From contig NC_090319.1 of the NCBI RefSeq assembly GCF_040869045.1, positions 59,120,779-59,184,778 on the forward strand: 64,000 nucleotides of DNA. The letters are read 5' to 3'. A program made the translations under genes and the position numbers. Of the stretch, positions 46,930 through 59,299 are shown in pieces. The number at the start of each line of letters is the position of its first letter. The first letter of the stretch is position 1. The DNA comes from Eurosta solidaginis (lineage: Eukaryota > Arthropoda > Insecta > Diptera > Tephritidae). A model generated the notes under the pieces. It did no database searches. It had not been told where the DNA came from and saw nothing but the letters and a program-made list of their open reading frames with translations.

Positions 46930-47470
46930 AAAATCGCACTAGAAGAGTCATCTTTAACGTAGCCTTGCGTTATTTCGGGGTCATCTCGACATTATTTTGG
47001 GTGATATTTTGGGCTCATTTCAGGATTATTTAAATGTCAGTTGGAATCCCGAAGTGATGCCCAAAGAACCCTGAAAGGACCTCAATATAGTCCTTAAAAT
47101 CGTTCGGAAACGGCCCTGAATTGGCCTCTTAGTGACTTCAAAATCTATACATGGCACCCCGAAATAAAATATACCCCGAAATGAGTTCCAAAAATCATCC
47201 CGAGTGACACCCAAATTACTGAAAGAGAACCACAAGATAGTCCCCAAAATCACTCCGAAAATACCCCCAAATCACCCTGAAGTGATCCCTAAAATATCCC
47301 AAATTTAGGCCGAAATATAACCCAACATATTCTCGAGATCATTCAAAATGCCACCTATATATTCCTTGATACCATTCAGCAATAATCCTTTAAAAATCTA
47401 GAAGTTATCCCGAAATGACTTTAATATTACCTCGAATTGTGCCGAAATGCCCAAAAACGCCCAACGGAGT
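46930..47470. repeat. Strongly diverged short-period satellite-like region
   Basis: On the minus strand, words such as GGGATCACTTCAGGGTGATT and TTTCGGGGTATATTTT recur every 20-30 bp with heavy divergence (ATTTCGGG, CTTCAGGG, GATTTTGGGG). A similar texture appears at 3170-3490. This looks like an old short-unit tandem repeat. Confidence 0.45.
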
Positions 47471-47754
47471 ACAAAGCAATACATTTTTACACATTTTTAT
47501 GCTATGGCTCTGCTCATGATGACAAAACGAAAAAACGCCAGAATAGAATAGGATTTTCAATCACTGGTATGCGGTATACATATAGCAACCTTCCCAGAGG
47601 ACTTACTTAGCTGGGAGTATTAGGAGGATAATGATTTTATATTCCCTGGTATTTCCAAATGCCTTGTGTAACCACTCGCAAGAAAAATCTGATAAAATAG
47701 TAAAAAGTGTGACCCGAAAAGTCATCCGTTTCAACCGGAGTAAGTTCTTATACA

Positions 47755-48115
47755 CGAATCAACTTGTAATTTTTCAATTACTTTCACAAATCCTTTAAGG
47801 AATGGTATGGGCAAATTGAAAGCACTTTTGCCATTCTCTGTGATGTAATTGAAAAAAAAAAAAAATTCAATTACATTTCCAACTCCTTTCGAAAGTAATG
47901 GGACGGAAATTACATCTGCGCAATTCAATCAATTACAAACAAACATTTTTTTGAAGTTGAGCCCCAAAGAAAGCAAATTACCTCCATTTTTTTGAGGAAC
48001 TGAAATGTAATTGATTCCTTTGCTGTGGAAAAAAGGAGTTGATTACTTTTTCCAATTACTGGGGAATGTAATTGGTAATGTAATGGAATTGAATTTACCG
48101 AGCTCTGATAGCAGC
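47755..48115. repeat. AATTAC-rich foldback, probably a DNA-element remnant
   Basis: A palindrome TGTAATTGAA-(A)n-TTCAATTACA is centred near 47863, and GTAATTG/CAATTAC words recur on both sides, as they do at 46560-46650. The right edge reads TTTACCGAGCTCTG at 48095-48108, which looks like a terminus. The left terminus is not identified. Confidence 0.4.
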
Positions 48116-49200
48116 AAATCTGGACGGCAGCAATAGTTAGGCATTTTTACCTCGCCATAGAAAAAAAATGTATAAAAAATTTTATCTCAAACTTCGGCAC
48201 TTTCAAATTTCGCATTACCATTTCCTACAGGGAACTTTTTTTAAAAGCATACATACACTTACGGTCAAAAAAAAAGCCGACGAGAATTTGTTCCCTGTTA
48301 TACCGTTTCTACGGTCATTACAGCTACGTAACGAAACTTTTTAGTTATTGTGATTAATATCGATAATTCATTAACTCATTAGATGGTGTCTTAAGGCGAA
48401 AAAGCTAAAAAGTCCCTAGCAGTTTTCGTAAAAGCCACAATATTTCATAAAAGTAATAGTGTCAATTTTTATAATAAATAATAAATGGTTTTTTATTTAG
48501 CCAATAAATATAAGGACGTTGTTGGAAATAGTTACGCGCGAAATGGGCTTTCTTGCCTTGTTCAGCAACGCTTAACGAGGATTTTGATACCACTTAATTT
48601 TTTTTTTTCTAATTTAAAAATAGCTTGAGTGCAAGATATGTTTCTCGAAAGCACTGAAGACTCCGTGAACCAAAAAAAGGACTTTCGTTTTTCGAAAGAT
48701 ATTTTACTCCCACTGATTCTTTTAAAGTTGATCAATCTAAATGGCGTAATAAGTCTGGATTTGAATAGGAATTCATGTTGTTAAGAATTTAACTGTTGTA
48801 AATGATGATTAAATAAAATTAAATAATTTTCGTCAATTTTATTAGAAATATTCATACTTATAAAAAATAAGAATACATACTTTCTTTACAATATTTCAAT
48901 TCTTCTTCCAGTAATGGCTATCGAAACACAGAATAATAAATTGTCGAAAAAGGTGGGGTGAACACACAAATTTCAAATGATTTAGTTTCTTAAATTTTTT
49001 ATTATAATGGTATTTTGAAAGTAAGTTTGTCTTTGATCCTTCAAAAAAATATTTATAAAATGGGCGTGGTCTTTAACCAATGTGGGAGAAACATGTGACT
49101 CGATACGTCAATTGGCTCTGAAACATTGGAAAATGCTTGATTGTTTTAGTTTTCATTTTCTTCTTATAAAAACACTATAAGTAAAACAGCATACTTAAAA

Positions 49201-51461
49201 CAAGTAAGGAAGGTTAAGTTCGGGTGTAACCGAACATTACATACTCAGTTGAGAGCTATGGTGACAACATGAGGGGAAATAACCATGTAGGAAAATGAAC
49301 CGAGGGTAACCCTGGAATGTGTTTGTATGACATGTGTATCAAACGAAAGGCATTAAAGTGTATTTTATGAGGGAGTGGGCCATAGTTCTATAGGTGGACG
49401 CCATTTACGGATATCGCAATAAAGGTGGATCAGGGTTGACTCTAGAATTTGTTTGTACGATATGGGTATCAAATGAAAGGGGTTAATGAGTATTTTATAA
49501 AAGAGTGGACCTTAGTTCTATAGGTGGACGCCTTTTCAAGATATCGCCATAAAGGTGGACCAAGGGTGACTCTAGAATGCGTTTGTACAATATGGGTATC
49601 AAACGAAAGGTGTTGATGAGTATTTTAAAAGGGAGTGGGCCTTAGTTATATAGGTGGACGCTTTTTCGAGATATCGCCATAAAGATGGACCAGGGATGAC
49701 TCTAGACTTTATTTGTACGATATGGGTGTTAATGAGTAGTTTAAAAGGGCGTGGGGCTTAGTTCTATAGGTGGACGCCTTTTCGAGATATCGCCATAAAG
49801 GTGGACCAGGGGTGACTCTAGAATGTGTTTGTACGATATGGGTATCAAATGAAAGGTGTTAATGAGTATTTTTAAAAGGGAGTGGGCCTTCGTTTTATAG
49901 GTGTTCGCCTTTTCGAGATATCGCCATAAAGGTGGACCAGGGGTGAATCTAGAATTCGTTTGTGCAATATGGGTATCAAATGAAAGGTGTTAATGAGTAT
50001 TTTTAAAAGGGAATGGGCCTTCGTTCTATAGGTGTTCGCCTTTTCGAAATATCGCCATAAAGGTGGACCAGGGGTGACTCTAGAATGAGTTTGTACGATA
50101 TGGGTATCAAATTAAAGGTATTAATGAGGGTTTTAAAAGGGAGTGGTGGTAGTTGTATATGTGAAGGCGTTTTCCAGATATCGACCAAAATGTGGACCAG
50201 GTTGACCCAGAAAATCCTCTGTTGGATACCGCCAATTTATTTGTATATGTAATACCACGAACAGTATTCCTGCCAAGATTTCAAGGGTTTTTTATTTCAC
50301 CCTGCAGAAGTTTTTCATTTTCTTCTACTTAATATGGTAAGTGTCACACCCATTTTACAAAGTTTTTTTTCTAAAGTTATATTTTGCGTCAATAAACCAA
50401 TCCAATTACCATGTTTCATCCCTTTTTTCATATTTGGTATAGAATTATGGAATTTTTTTCATTTTTCCAAATTTTCGATATCGAAAAAGTGGGAGTGGTC
50501 ATAGTCGGATTTAGGCTATTTTTTATACCAATTCCAAGTGAGTTCGGATAAGTACGTGAACTGAGTTTAGTAAAGATATATCGATTTTTGCTCAAGTTAT
50601 CGTGTTAACGCCCGAGCGGAAGGACAGACGGTCGACTGTGCATAAAAACTGGGCGTGGCTTCAACCGATTTCGCCCTTTTTCACAGAAATAAGTTATCGT
50701 CCCGAAATCTAAGCCCCTGCCAAATTTCATAAGGATTGGTAAATTTTTGTTCGACTTATGGCATTAAAAGTATCCTAGACAAATTAACATAATTTACTTA
50801 TATACTGTAAAGATATTACATTTTTTGTTAAAATTTTACTTAAAAAAAAATTTTTTTTTTTAAAGTGGGCGTGGTCGTTCTCTGATTTTGCTAATTTTTT
50901 TTAGGCATACATATGTATATTAATAGGAGTAACGTTCCTGCCAAATTTCATCATGATATCTTCAACGGCTGCCAAATTACACCTTGCAAAAATTTTAAAT
51001 TACCTTCTTTTAAAAGTGGCCGGTGCCACGCCCATTGTCCAAAATTTTTACTAATTTTCTATTCTGCGTCATAAGCTCAACTCACCTACCAAGTTTCATC
51101 GCTTTATCCGTCTTTGGTAATGAATTATCGCACTTTTTCGGTTTTTCGAAATTTTCGATATCGAAAAAGTGGGCGTGGTTAGAGTCCGATATCGTTCATT
51201 TTAAATAGCGATCTGAGATGAGTGCTTGGAAACCTACATACCAAATTTCATCAAGTTACCTCAAAATGTACTCAAGTTATCGTGTTAATGGACGTACGGA
51301 CGGACATGTCTCAATCAATTTTTTTTTTTTTTCCATCCTGATGATTTTGATATATGGAAGTCTATATCTATCTCGATTCCTTTATATCTGTACAACCAAC
51401 CGTTATCCAATCAAAGTTAATATATGTACTCTGTGAGCTCTGCTCAACTGAGTATAAAAAG
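49201..51461 (-). mobile_element. HINE/DINE-1-like element, copy 6
   Basis: Both termini are present on the minus strand: TTTTATACTCAGTTGAGCAG at 51461 and CCTTACTTGT at 49201, with the hairpin at 49217-49234. The GTCC block is reduced to a few units near 51300. One module is shortened compared with copy 3 (a deletion near 50780). The array (49310-50200) holds about seven units. Confidence 0.75.
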
Positions 51462-53834
51462 GGTTTCGACATTTTCAATGGTAATGTGCCACCCCTTAAG
51501 CTGGTGTAATCTGCCTAAGAGTTGCGATATTGATTACTTACATGCAAAGGAATAATTTAAGTGGGCGGTACAATCTTTTTGCGGAAATCAAATTTTTAAG
51601 ACCACTCTAGTGTACATACATCGATGGTACTATTCACATCTTAATCTCTTCACACCACACACAGTTTGCTGACTTTCAAATATATAACTTGTCCCCTGTT
51701 GTTCAAACAATTTTATTTTGTTGTTGCTGTGTATTGTCATTGTACGCTTGTTAAAAATGAATTTATGTTATTTCATCTTAATTAATTATAAATTGCTTGT
51801 TTCATAGTTTACCACAATGTTGTATGTATGTATGGATACATTTAAATGCCTCCGGTTTTCATGTTAGACAAATTACACAAATTCACTGACACAAACTCTT
51901 CAATTGACTTCAACATGAGTTTCGGCTCTTCTATTTTCTTGTTTTTGTTGCTTTTGTATGTCTTATTTACCCGTTATCTATTTCTCTCTTTTAATTATAA
52001 TTACTCCACACTTTGTTGTATTACGAGGAATTTGTTTATTTATTTGAAATCTACCGCCAATTCAGCGCAATTGATGCGATCGGGTTTATTAATTTCAACG
52101 AAGGGTATATTAAAATGTTACGGACATACCTACAAACATAAATAAAAGTTCCGAAGTTTATAATCAGCTGTCCCCTGCTGCCACCTTGTATCGTTCCGCC
52201 ATGGGCTATTTGAAGGGTTAGGCAGTTTCGTTGGTTTGTTGCTGTGCTGCATGACCAGAGAGACGGTGCTCAAATAGTAGACAAGGCGCCGGTTTGTTAC
52301 TCTTTCTCCTGAGGAAATTTTTTTTATATTAACATAGTCCCTGAGGTTTAGAGGCTTATGGCTTTCGCCTGAGGCGACTTATGTCCAAATCCCGTACCTA
52401 ATCAAAAAATGAAGCAGCAAGCCAAGCATGGGATCTATTTTTTCTCATGCCAACCACGGCAAACGTACAACGATTCAAACAACGAAAATCTAAGGGCTTG
52501 TGCCTGGAATGAACCAACTCTTTTAGAAGACGGTACTAATTCCCAGCTATTTCGGTTAATTGATGCCCTCTTGATGACACTGGCCGACATCACCGACATT
52601 TACGAAGCACGCTCAACGAGGAAAAGGATTAAGGACAGAAGCACAATGAAGAGCAAAGGCGTGGGTTCCCAAAACCCTAAACTCGCAGTAGAGGCAAGCA
52701 GACTAACCTAGGTAAAACAGTCAGTAATACCACTAGGTACTCCCAATTTCCGTCAGATATAGTGAAGCAGATATGTCCTACAGTGATTGTATGCATTATT
52801 AAAGACTGTCCCCCCGCAACATATGCTTTTATGAATGTGTAATAACGTATGTCGTTGCTGCGCTGACTGCCCGAGGCGGCCTCATATAAAAGTTAGTCGT
52901 GCAAATGCAGAAACTTGCAAACATTTTTGTGTAATGGTGAAATGGAAAGATTTTTCAATAAAATGTTATTTTCAAAGTTTTCAACAAACTTTGAGCATCT
53001 GCAGCTGACACTCTACTCAACGCTGCGGGGCGGAGTACTACAGTTGATGACGGTGATAATGGTATTTTTATGTTGCATTCTGGGGCGGTGTTAATACACA
53101 GGATCTGATCACATTACGGTGCAATCTAACTTCACTCATGCTGTGCTCCGCGAACGTACTCTTCACTGCAAGCTGGTCCGCTAAACAATGTCTTTTTACT
53201 TAATAAGTTTGACTTGCTAAACCTCGAGTGGGAGACGAGTGGGCAGGGAAGGTAAAGCAAACAATAGAGGCGCTATAATAGTCGGTACTTGTATGGTTGC
53301 CAGAAGTTTGCAAAATATTCACATTACAACGCAATCGATTCTCAGAGCAGCACAACAACAAAGTCTTCGATCTTAGCACAATGATAATAAATAATAATGA
53401 CCACACATGCGTGCATTTATTGCATTTATTGCGATGGAGTAATTATTGAAGTTCTTATTATTATTTATTTTTTTTTTTTGTTATTTTGTAGCAATTCATC
53501 ATTGCAGGCTTTTCTTGGCGGCTTGCCTTACAAGAGTTTGTTTATTAGTTTGTTGTTATTATTGTGGTAGGCCTCTGAAAATGCTTTAAAGTTTTATTGA
53601 ATGCAAGCCTCTTTTTATTTACTCGATAAATATCTGGCAAAAAGTAGTTGAAGTTCCAAATGACGCACACTGTGACAGGCGGATCTCTTTTCACACTTCG
53701 GCATGTAATTTTTGGGATTCAAAGGGTTGATAAGCGCAATAAAAAGCTTTATAGATTCAGGGCTCCCGCAACACAATTGTCAACCTTACGCGAATGGAAT
53801 CCTATTACAAATATGAATGTATGAAACACATATG
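51462..53834. other. Noncoding interval, no gene seen
   Basis: Short ORFs (for example 51846-52145 and 52409-52711) show no recognisable domain or splice context. Confidence 0.35.
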
Positions 53835-54085
53835 TACTTAGCAGGCGAGGTTCTGGGGACTCCTCATGAAACTAGAGGGTAGGAGGCGGAATGGCCTAGA
53901 AGGTTTAATGCGGTCATATTAATCGTACTGAATATGGTCGGGCTAGTACCTTAATGGTGATTTGTTACCGGAACGTACCGGATCTATATCCGGCAAAGGA
54001 CATCAGCATGAAAAACACTACCCAAAACCTTCGGGAGTGTCTTTGTCGTTAATGCAACAACAACAACAACAAAAACAACAACATA
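53835..54085 (+). mobile_element. 3' end of an unidentified retroelement with CAA tail, copy 2
   Basis: It contains TGGTCGGGCTAGTACCTTAA, TTACCGGAACGTACCGGATC, CCTTCGGGAGTGTCTTTGTC and a clear (CAA)n tail at 54054-54083. It is the best-preserved of three copies. The upstream part (53850-53930) is unassigned. Confidence 0.6.
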
Positions 54086-54589
54086 AATTTTTTATAACCA
54101 TCGAATAGATACACACATACTATCTGAGAAAACTTTTCTTTCGCTAGCACAATTTTCTAAGCTGACTAGTGTACGGGCAGATTTTACCATGCCCAAAAAT
54201 TTATTTGCCTGCATTTAAAAAGTGATCCAAGCTTTCCTTCTTCACTCTATCCCATTACTTTCTATTTTATCTTGTTTTTTCCTCATATTCTTGTAAATCC
54301 TTTATTTGATTCATCTCCCTCACACTCTCATTCACATTTCCTATCTTCATACCCAATGCAATTACCATTCTCATTCCTATTCGAACTTCCATTCTTACTC
54401 TCACCCCTACTTCCATTTTCAATCTCACTCCCACTATCACGCCTACTACATCTACCACTACCACTATCACTCCCACCCCTCTACTTCTCCCAGTACAATA
54501 TCGTCAAATATGTAATCTCTATATCAAATACTGAATAGCTCCTCCAAACCAATGGCCAGTCTAACCTACTCGTGGTGAATCCTGTTTAT

Positions 54590-54775
54590 TTAGCAGGCGA
54601 GACTTAGGCATATTAAATCGTTCCCTCGCTGTTCTTTTTGCGCTGGTCGGGCTATACTTTAAAGATGCTATTTTTCTTAACGTACCTGATTAACATCTGA
54701 CAAAGGACCATCGACATCAATAAAACTTCGCAAAACCTTCGCAGTCTCCATAGTGCTACAAGAAAAATAAGAAAA
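54590..54775 (+). mobile_element. 3' end of an unidentified retroelement, copy 3 (decayed)
   Basis: Blocks GGTCGGGCTA, CTGACAAAGGACCATCGACAT and AACCTTCGCAGTCTCC follow in the same order as in the 53835 copy, with many changes. Confidence 0.45.
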
Positions 54776-56247
54776 AGTCGAGCCGTTCTTTGCGTTCCTG
54801 TTAATTCACCAGTTGATTGAACCTACCCTGTGAATCATGTGTCAGGATATCATAATTAGATCATTGCATAGTACATATGTACGTGAGCATAGCTGTTTCT
54901 TTTCTTCTGAGTTCTTATGATTTTAGCACTGACCCTGTCTTTCGTTTTCGGTAAAAAAAAAAAAACTCGAATTAACATGCTGAGCCCAGAGATATTTCCT
55001 CCTATGTGAGCCATGTCTCTTAATACTGCGCCATATCGAACGAACATTCAGGAGGACTTTGTCCGACGCCACTTTTCGGTGTTTGAGGTTTATTCTTAGG
55101 ATTCGCAACATAATTTTGCTGCTTTTCATCCTCTGTCAGTTTAATTGAAGAATGCGGTGCTGACCTCTCTCAGTGGGCTGAGTTACGCAGAGTATCTTCC
55201 AATCCCGTGTCGGTATATTTCACGTGTTCTCCAACTTTGCAACACATGGAATACAATAACTCCCCTTAGCTATCCCCACGTCGAATATCGGTTTACTCGG
55301 TTCGTCCTGCATCATAATGATCATGGCACTAAACAAGTCCCAGTCTACATACTCATTGTATTCGGAAAACATTTTCCCATAGGTTTTGTCGCTATCAACA
55401 AGCGCCACAGTCAGCGACTGTTCTCAGTCGCTAAACACCTTAAGAAAGACAGATTAACAGTAATTTTCCTGTGTTCAAGAAACTTTGTTTTGAATGTATT
55501 AACAAGGGACGGAGTTATCAGCAAAATTGGATTAGGCGAAACCAATAAAAAAAAAATATTTTCTCGACAAACTTCTTTTCGGTATCAGTAATTTTTGCGT
55601 TGCCTGATATGACTTCGACAGATTCCTGAGGAAATCTCACCCAAGCAACGCTAAAAATGTTCGGAGATGGTCTTGAGATCCCGAAAACAATCCCTAAATG
55701 GTATTAAAGTTAAACCATTATGGTACCGGATTTATCTCAAAATAAAATCTGACGGTTGCGCAGTCGTAATGAAAGAAACTTTATTTTCAACAATGACACC
55801 ATATTAATCCTAAAAACCTCCAAACTACCACCTTAGTGAATTCGAAATTTGTTCCGAAGTCTGCAAAGAAGTTCGAACTATATGCAAACATTGTTATAAT
55901 TCCCTGGGATTTCGAAGCTCTGTATTTCATGTTTGGGGATTACGATTTAGGGAATTATTTATTTGTTTTTTCACTCAATCTTTGTTATACTCCATTTGAG
56001 AACTAACCTCAATCTTAAGTTCTAAACGTTGAGTCCCAAATAAAAGGCACATTTTTTATGCGACGTTTTGGCTTAATCTCAAACAGAGAAATTCATTTTC
56101 ATCCACCTCTAAAAGATTAAGCCTAGTGCGAGCGTTTTACGTATCTACCTATTTACGATATTGCCAATACACTCTGTGACCTCACATTATTAAAGCACAA
56201 AAAGCATACAAATAGTGCGTACAATACTCTTGGCAACTTCATTAGTT
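54776..56247. other. Noncoding interval with an unrecognised 148-codon frame
   Basis: A plus-strand frame at 55145-55591 is the longest here. It has no recognisable motif, and the opposite strand is also partly open (55220-55408), so neither is called. A decayed transposase is possible but not supported. Confidence 0.25.
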
Positions 56248-56571
56248 GCGTTCCAATGAAGCGTGATCCAGATACGCATAGACATTGCAATACAAATGCT
56301 GTGATCGTGTATCTATCTGGATCAATTTCGGATCAACAGGGTGACTCTGTTGATTTGATTTTTTGTGGAAAGCATACCCTCTGTACTTGGTAGCACTTAC
56401 AGACATATGCACTAGGGCATCCGATATTTAACATATTTTTTCCACTCGACAACGCATAAGTTTTAGCTTTAAGCCTGAAAACAAATTAGTAAGGCTATAA
56501 AATAATTACATAACATTCATTTTAAATCATGATAGAAAAACTATACATTTTTAATTTGAACAAGTAAGGTT

Positions 56572-57550
56572 GTCTAAGTTCGGGTGTAACCGAACATTAT
56601 ATACTCAGCGTGAGTTTCAATTGTACAGTTTATTTCCGATAAATAACTTTTTCACGGTCACCGTGGTGTGATGGTAGCGTGCTCCGCCTACCACACCGTA
56701 TGCCTGGGTTCACACCCTGGGCAATGCAACATCAAAATAATAGAAATAAGGTTTTTCAATTAGAAGAAAATTTTTCTAAGCGGGGTCGCCACTCGGCAAT
56801 GTTTGGCAAGCGCTCCGAGTGTATTTCTGCCATGAAAAGCTCTCAGTGAAAACTCATCTGCCTTGCAGATGCCGTTCGGAGTCGGCATAAAACATGTAGG
56901 TCCCGTCCGGCCAATTTGTAGGGAAAATCAAGAGCACGACGCAAATTGGAAGAGAAGCTCGGCCTTAGATCTCTTCGGAGGTTACCGCGCCTTACATTTA
57001 TTTATTTTTATTTTAAATAACTTTTTCGAATTTTGCTACGAAGGATTTATTATTATTTTTTTTTTTTTTTTGAGGCTCAAGGAATGTTGTGTAATGCTTG
57101 ATCAAAAAAGCGGCAGTGCCACACCCATTTTAAAAAATTCTAATATTTTCCAACTTTTTGTTATAATTCCATTTATAAAGTAAAATACCATTGATATTAA
57201 GCTATTTTTCGCAAAGGTATAACTTATTATATTCGTCTACGAACCTTTTAAACATCTTTTATATAAAGGTGGGCGTGGTCCTTAACCGGTCCCGTTTATT
57301 TTTCCTAGAAATATTTTCTGCTATAAGAAAAATATGCATACCCAATCTTTTTACGAGCTGTTAATTTTGTTATGGCTCCCGAAGCATAGAAAATTTCTTA
57401 GCCATAAAAGGGGCGGTGCCACGCCCATTTTCAAAAATTTAAATTTTTTCCTATTTCTTGTTGTAATTTCACTTAAAAAAAGAAATACCATTGATATAAA
57501 GCTCTTTTTGCATAGATATTTATATAAAATCTTATATATATAAAGTGGGC
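56572..57550 (-). mobile_element. HINE-like element, copy 7 (diverged, interrupted by a SINE)
   Basis: The 3' end at 56572-56620 keeps ACAAGTAAGG, the GTTCGG/CCGAAC hairpin (56579-56596) and TATACTCAGC. Beyond the SINE, 57030-57550 has related but diverged modules (GGGGCGGTGCCACGCCCATT near 57410, GGTGGGCGTGGTCC near 57270). There is no GTCC block, array or recognisable 5' end. A separate subfamily is likely. Confidence 0.55.
56654..57014 (+). mobile_element. tRNA-derived SINE, copy 7 (most complete), with 13-bp target duplication
   Basis: Direct repeats AAATAACTTTTTC at 56641-56653 and 57015-57027 bracket the copy. The head has TGATGGTAGCGTG and GGGTTCACACCCTGGGC with tRNA-like A and B box spacing, followed by the body (AAGCGGGGTCGCC, GAGTGTATTTCTGCCATG, CTTGCAGATGCCGTTCGGAG) and a 3' end CCTTACATTTATTTATTTTT. 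At about 361 bp it is the best reference for the family here. Confidence 0.9.
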
Positions 57551-57804
57551 GAGGTTATTATCTGATTTCAATTTTATAAGAAAAATATATCGCATCGTTT
57601 AAAGAACTAATAATATTAGTTATTGGTTTGTTAATTTGTTTTTAAATAAAACTTTATGGAGCGATTCGGGGGAAAAAATTGAAAATAACAGGAACCTTCG
57701 TATGCGTACACATTCGCTGAGTGCTGACAACTCTCATAGTACTCATCGTGATCGTTCCAAAGAGATTTGATCGTGATCCAGAGTTCGATGACTCAATGGA
57801 ACGC

Positions 57805-59299
57805 TACTATTGTAAGTGATTCTAATTTTAGCTACAGTGCTTGCTCTTCATAGAACATATATTTGTAATTTATTCTCACGGTCAATGGCATAGTTCGGTT
57901 GTCTCCTCTGCTATTCTGATTGATTTATACATATTTCGCGAGTGAATTTGATAATGGGACGTAGGTACGCAGATCTTGTAAAAACATGGGCTAGCGACAT
58001 CACTGCCTCATATACCTAAATTATAGCTTATGGCGCCTTCTTTTCTGAAAATAATTCCACCCACTTGGTTCTTCTCATCTCCCTCGTGAGTTTGTGTGTT
58101 TCTTTTACAAAATACATATTTTTCACTGATCAAGAAAAGGGCGCACTTTATTACCTACAAAGAGAGCTATTTTGCAAAGCGCCACATCACCCAATTCAGA
58201 AGTTGGAATTTAAAAGTCCAACATGAGGGTAATTTATTTTCAGACAAGAAAATACCATTAGATATTAATATTTATTAACAAAGCGTTGCATTTAGCAGCA
58301 CAACCCATTGCTATTATGACCCACTGTCCAGTAAGTCGTGTTGCTTTGGATTAGTTTAAATGGGTGCCACTTGGCCGCACATGATAAATTATTACAGCGT
58401 TTTTCAAGCGAAATTGGATGCACTCTGTGGTCACTTTCTTTTTCAAACTGTTTACGTTTTATTTTATTCAATTTCATTTTTATGCATTGTTGCATTGGTG
58501 TTTATTATATTTACATACATAACTACATGTATTGTATGTCATTAAACTTTAAGTCAATTTTGTCTCTTCAAAAGTTAAAATTTATGCTTTCTGTTATGTT
58601 GATATAATTTAACCGTTACTTTGCTTTTGTTTGGTAATGATTTGATTACAGTTCACTTAAAAGTTTTTCATTGTTCTTTTTTCTTGTTCGGTTTTTGTTT
58701 CATTTATGTGTATTTTCAGTAACGGTTATTCGCTTGACATTTGGACCACTTTATTGCTTTAAGGCCGGAATACATAAGATTTTAGATGTGGAATCGTGTG
58801 TTGACAGCTGAGTAGATTGCATGCGTTTGCATGGGGAGCGCAAAATAGGCTATCTGTCGCTCCTCATACAAACACATGTGATCTACTTGTCTGTTAGAGC
58901 ACGATGCTGCAACAAAAATCTTATGTGTTCGAACTTTTTAGTAAATTCAAAATTTTGTTATGGGCTAACGGCCACTTTTATAAAAAAAACTAGCTAGGTA
59001 TTACTTTCCACTGGTCCACTTCCCGAAAAGAAAAGTTTCTTAAATAATAATCTAGTCAAAGAGCTACCTTTTTACATTATTTCAAGCAAATCGTAGATAC
59101 TATAAATACAACTTTTTAGAATGGGCCAGCCTCTGGTCCACTTTCCGCAAAGAAAAAGGTTTCTAGTACCAAACTAGTCAAAGATATACCCCTGCACAAA
59201 TCGCACCAAAAAAGAATGCATAAAACTAATTTGGTTACACAAAGACTGTGAAGAGAATCACTCTCTCTCGCCACATGTTATTATTATTATAATTAGACC
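57805..59299. other. Noncoding interval apart from the MITE at 58767
   Basis: AT-rich sequence with short accidental frames only. Confidence 0.35.
58767..58930. mobile_element. Palindromic MITE, about 164 bp
   Basis: The left arm GGAATACATAAGATTTTAGA...GTAGATTGCATG and the complement of the right arm GAACACATAAGATTTTTGTT...GTAGATCACATG align for about 60 bp. The right half is also present at 25436-25493, which shows that it is a dispersed family. Confidence 0.65.

Larger units (their letters stand above)
56248..57804. mobile_element. TIR element of the GCGTTCC family, copy 2, containing a HINE and a SINE
   Basis: The left end GCGTTCCAATGAAGCGTGAT and the complement of the right end GCGTTCCATTGAGTCATCG... 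continuing to TGGATCACGATC form the termini. The left 300 bp and right 220 bp align with the flanks of copy 1 (25667-28071). The middle is occupied by a minus-strand HINE with a SINE inside it. Confidence 0.65.

Noticed and set aside
48265..48300. Possible Tc1/mariner terminus (CACTTACGGTCAAAAAAAAA)
   Set aside because: I could not find a matching inverted end or transposase nearby.
54267..54538. Frames rich in Ser/His/Tyr or Val/Gly/Met
   Set aside because: They come from a CTCCCA/ATTCTCA pyrimidine tract.
55145..55591. 148-codon frame as a possible gene
   Set aside because: No recognisable motif, no splice context, and the opposite strand is also partly open. Kept only as an unassigned interval.
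56670..56725. Possible tRNA gene
   Set aside because: The tRNA-like head is attached to a constant body and tail, is bracketed by a target duplication, and recurs in other copies, so it is a SINE.
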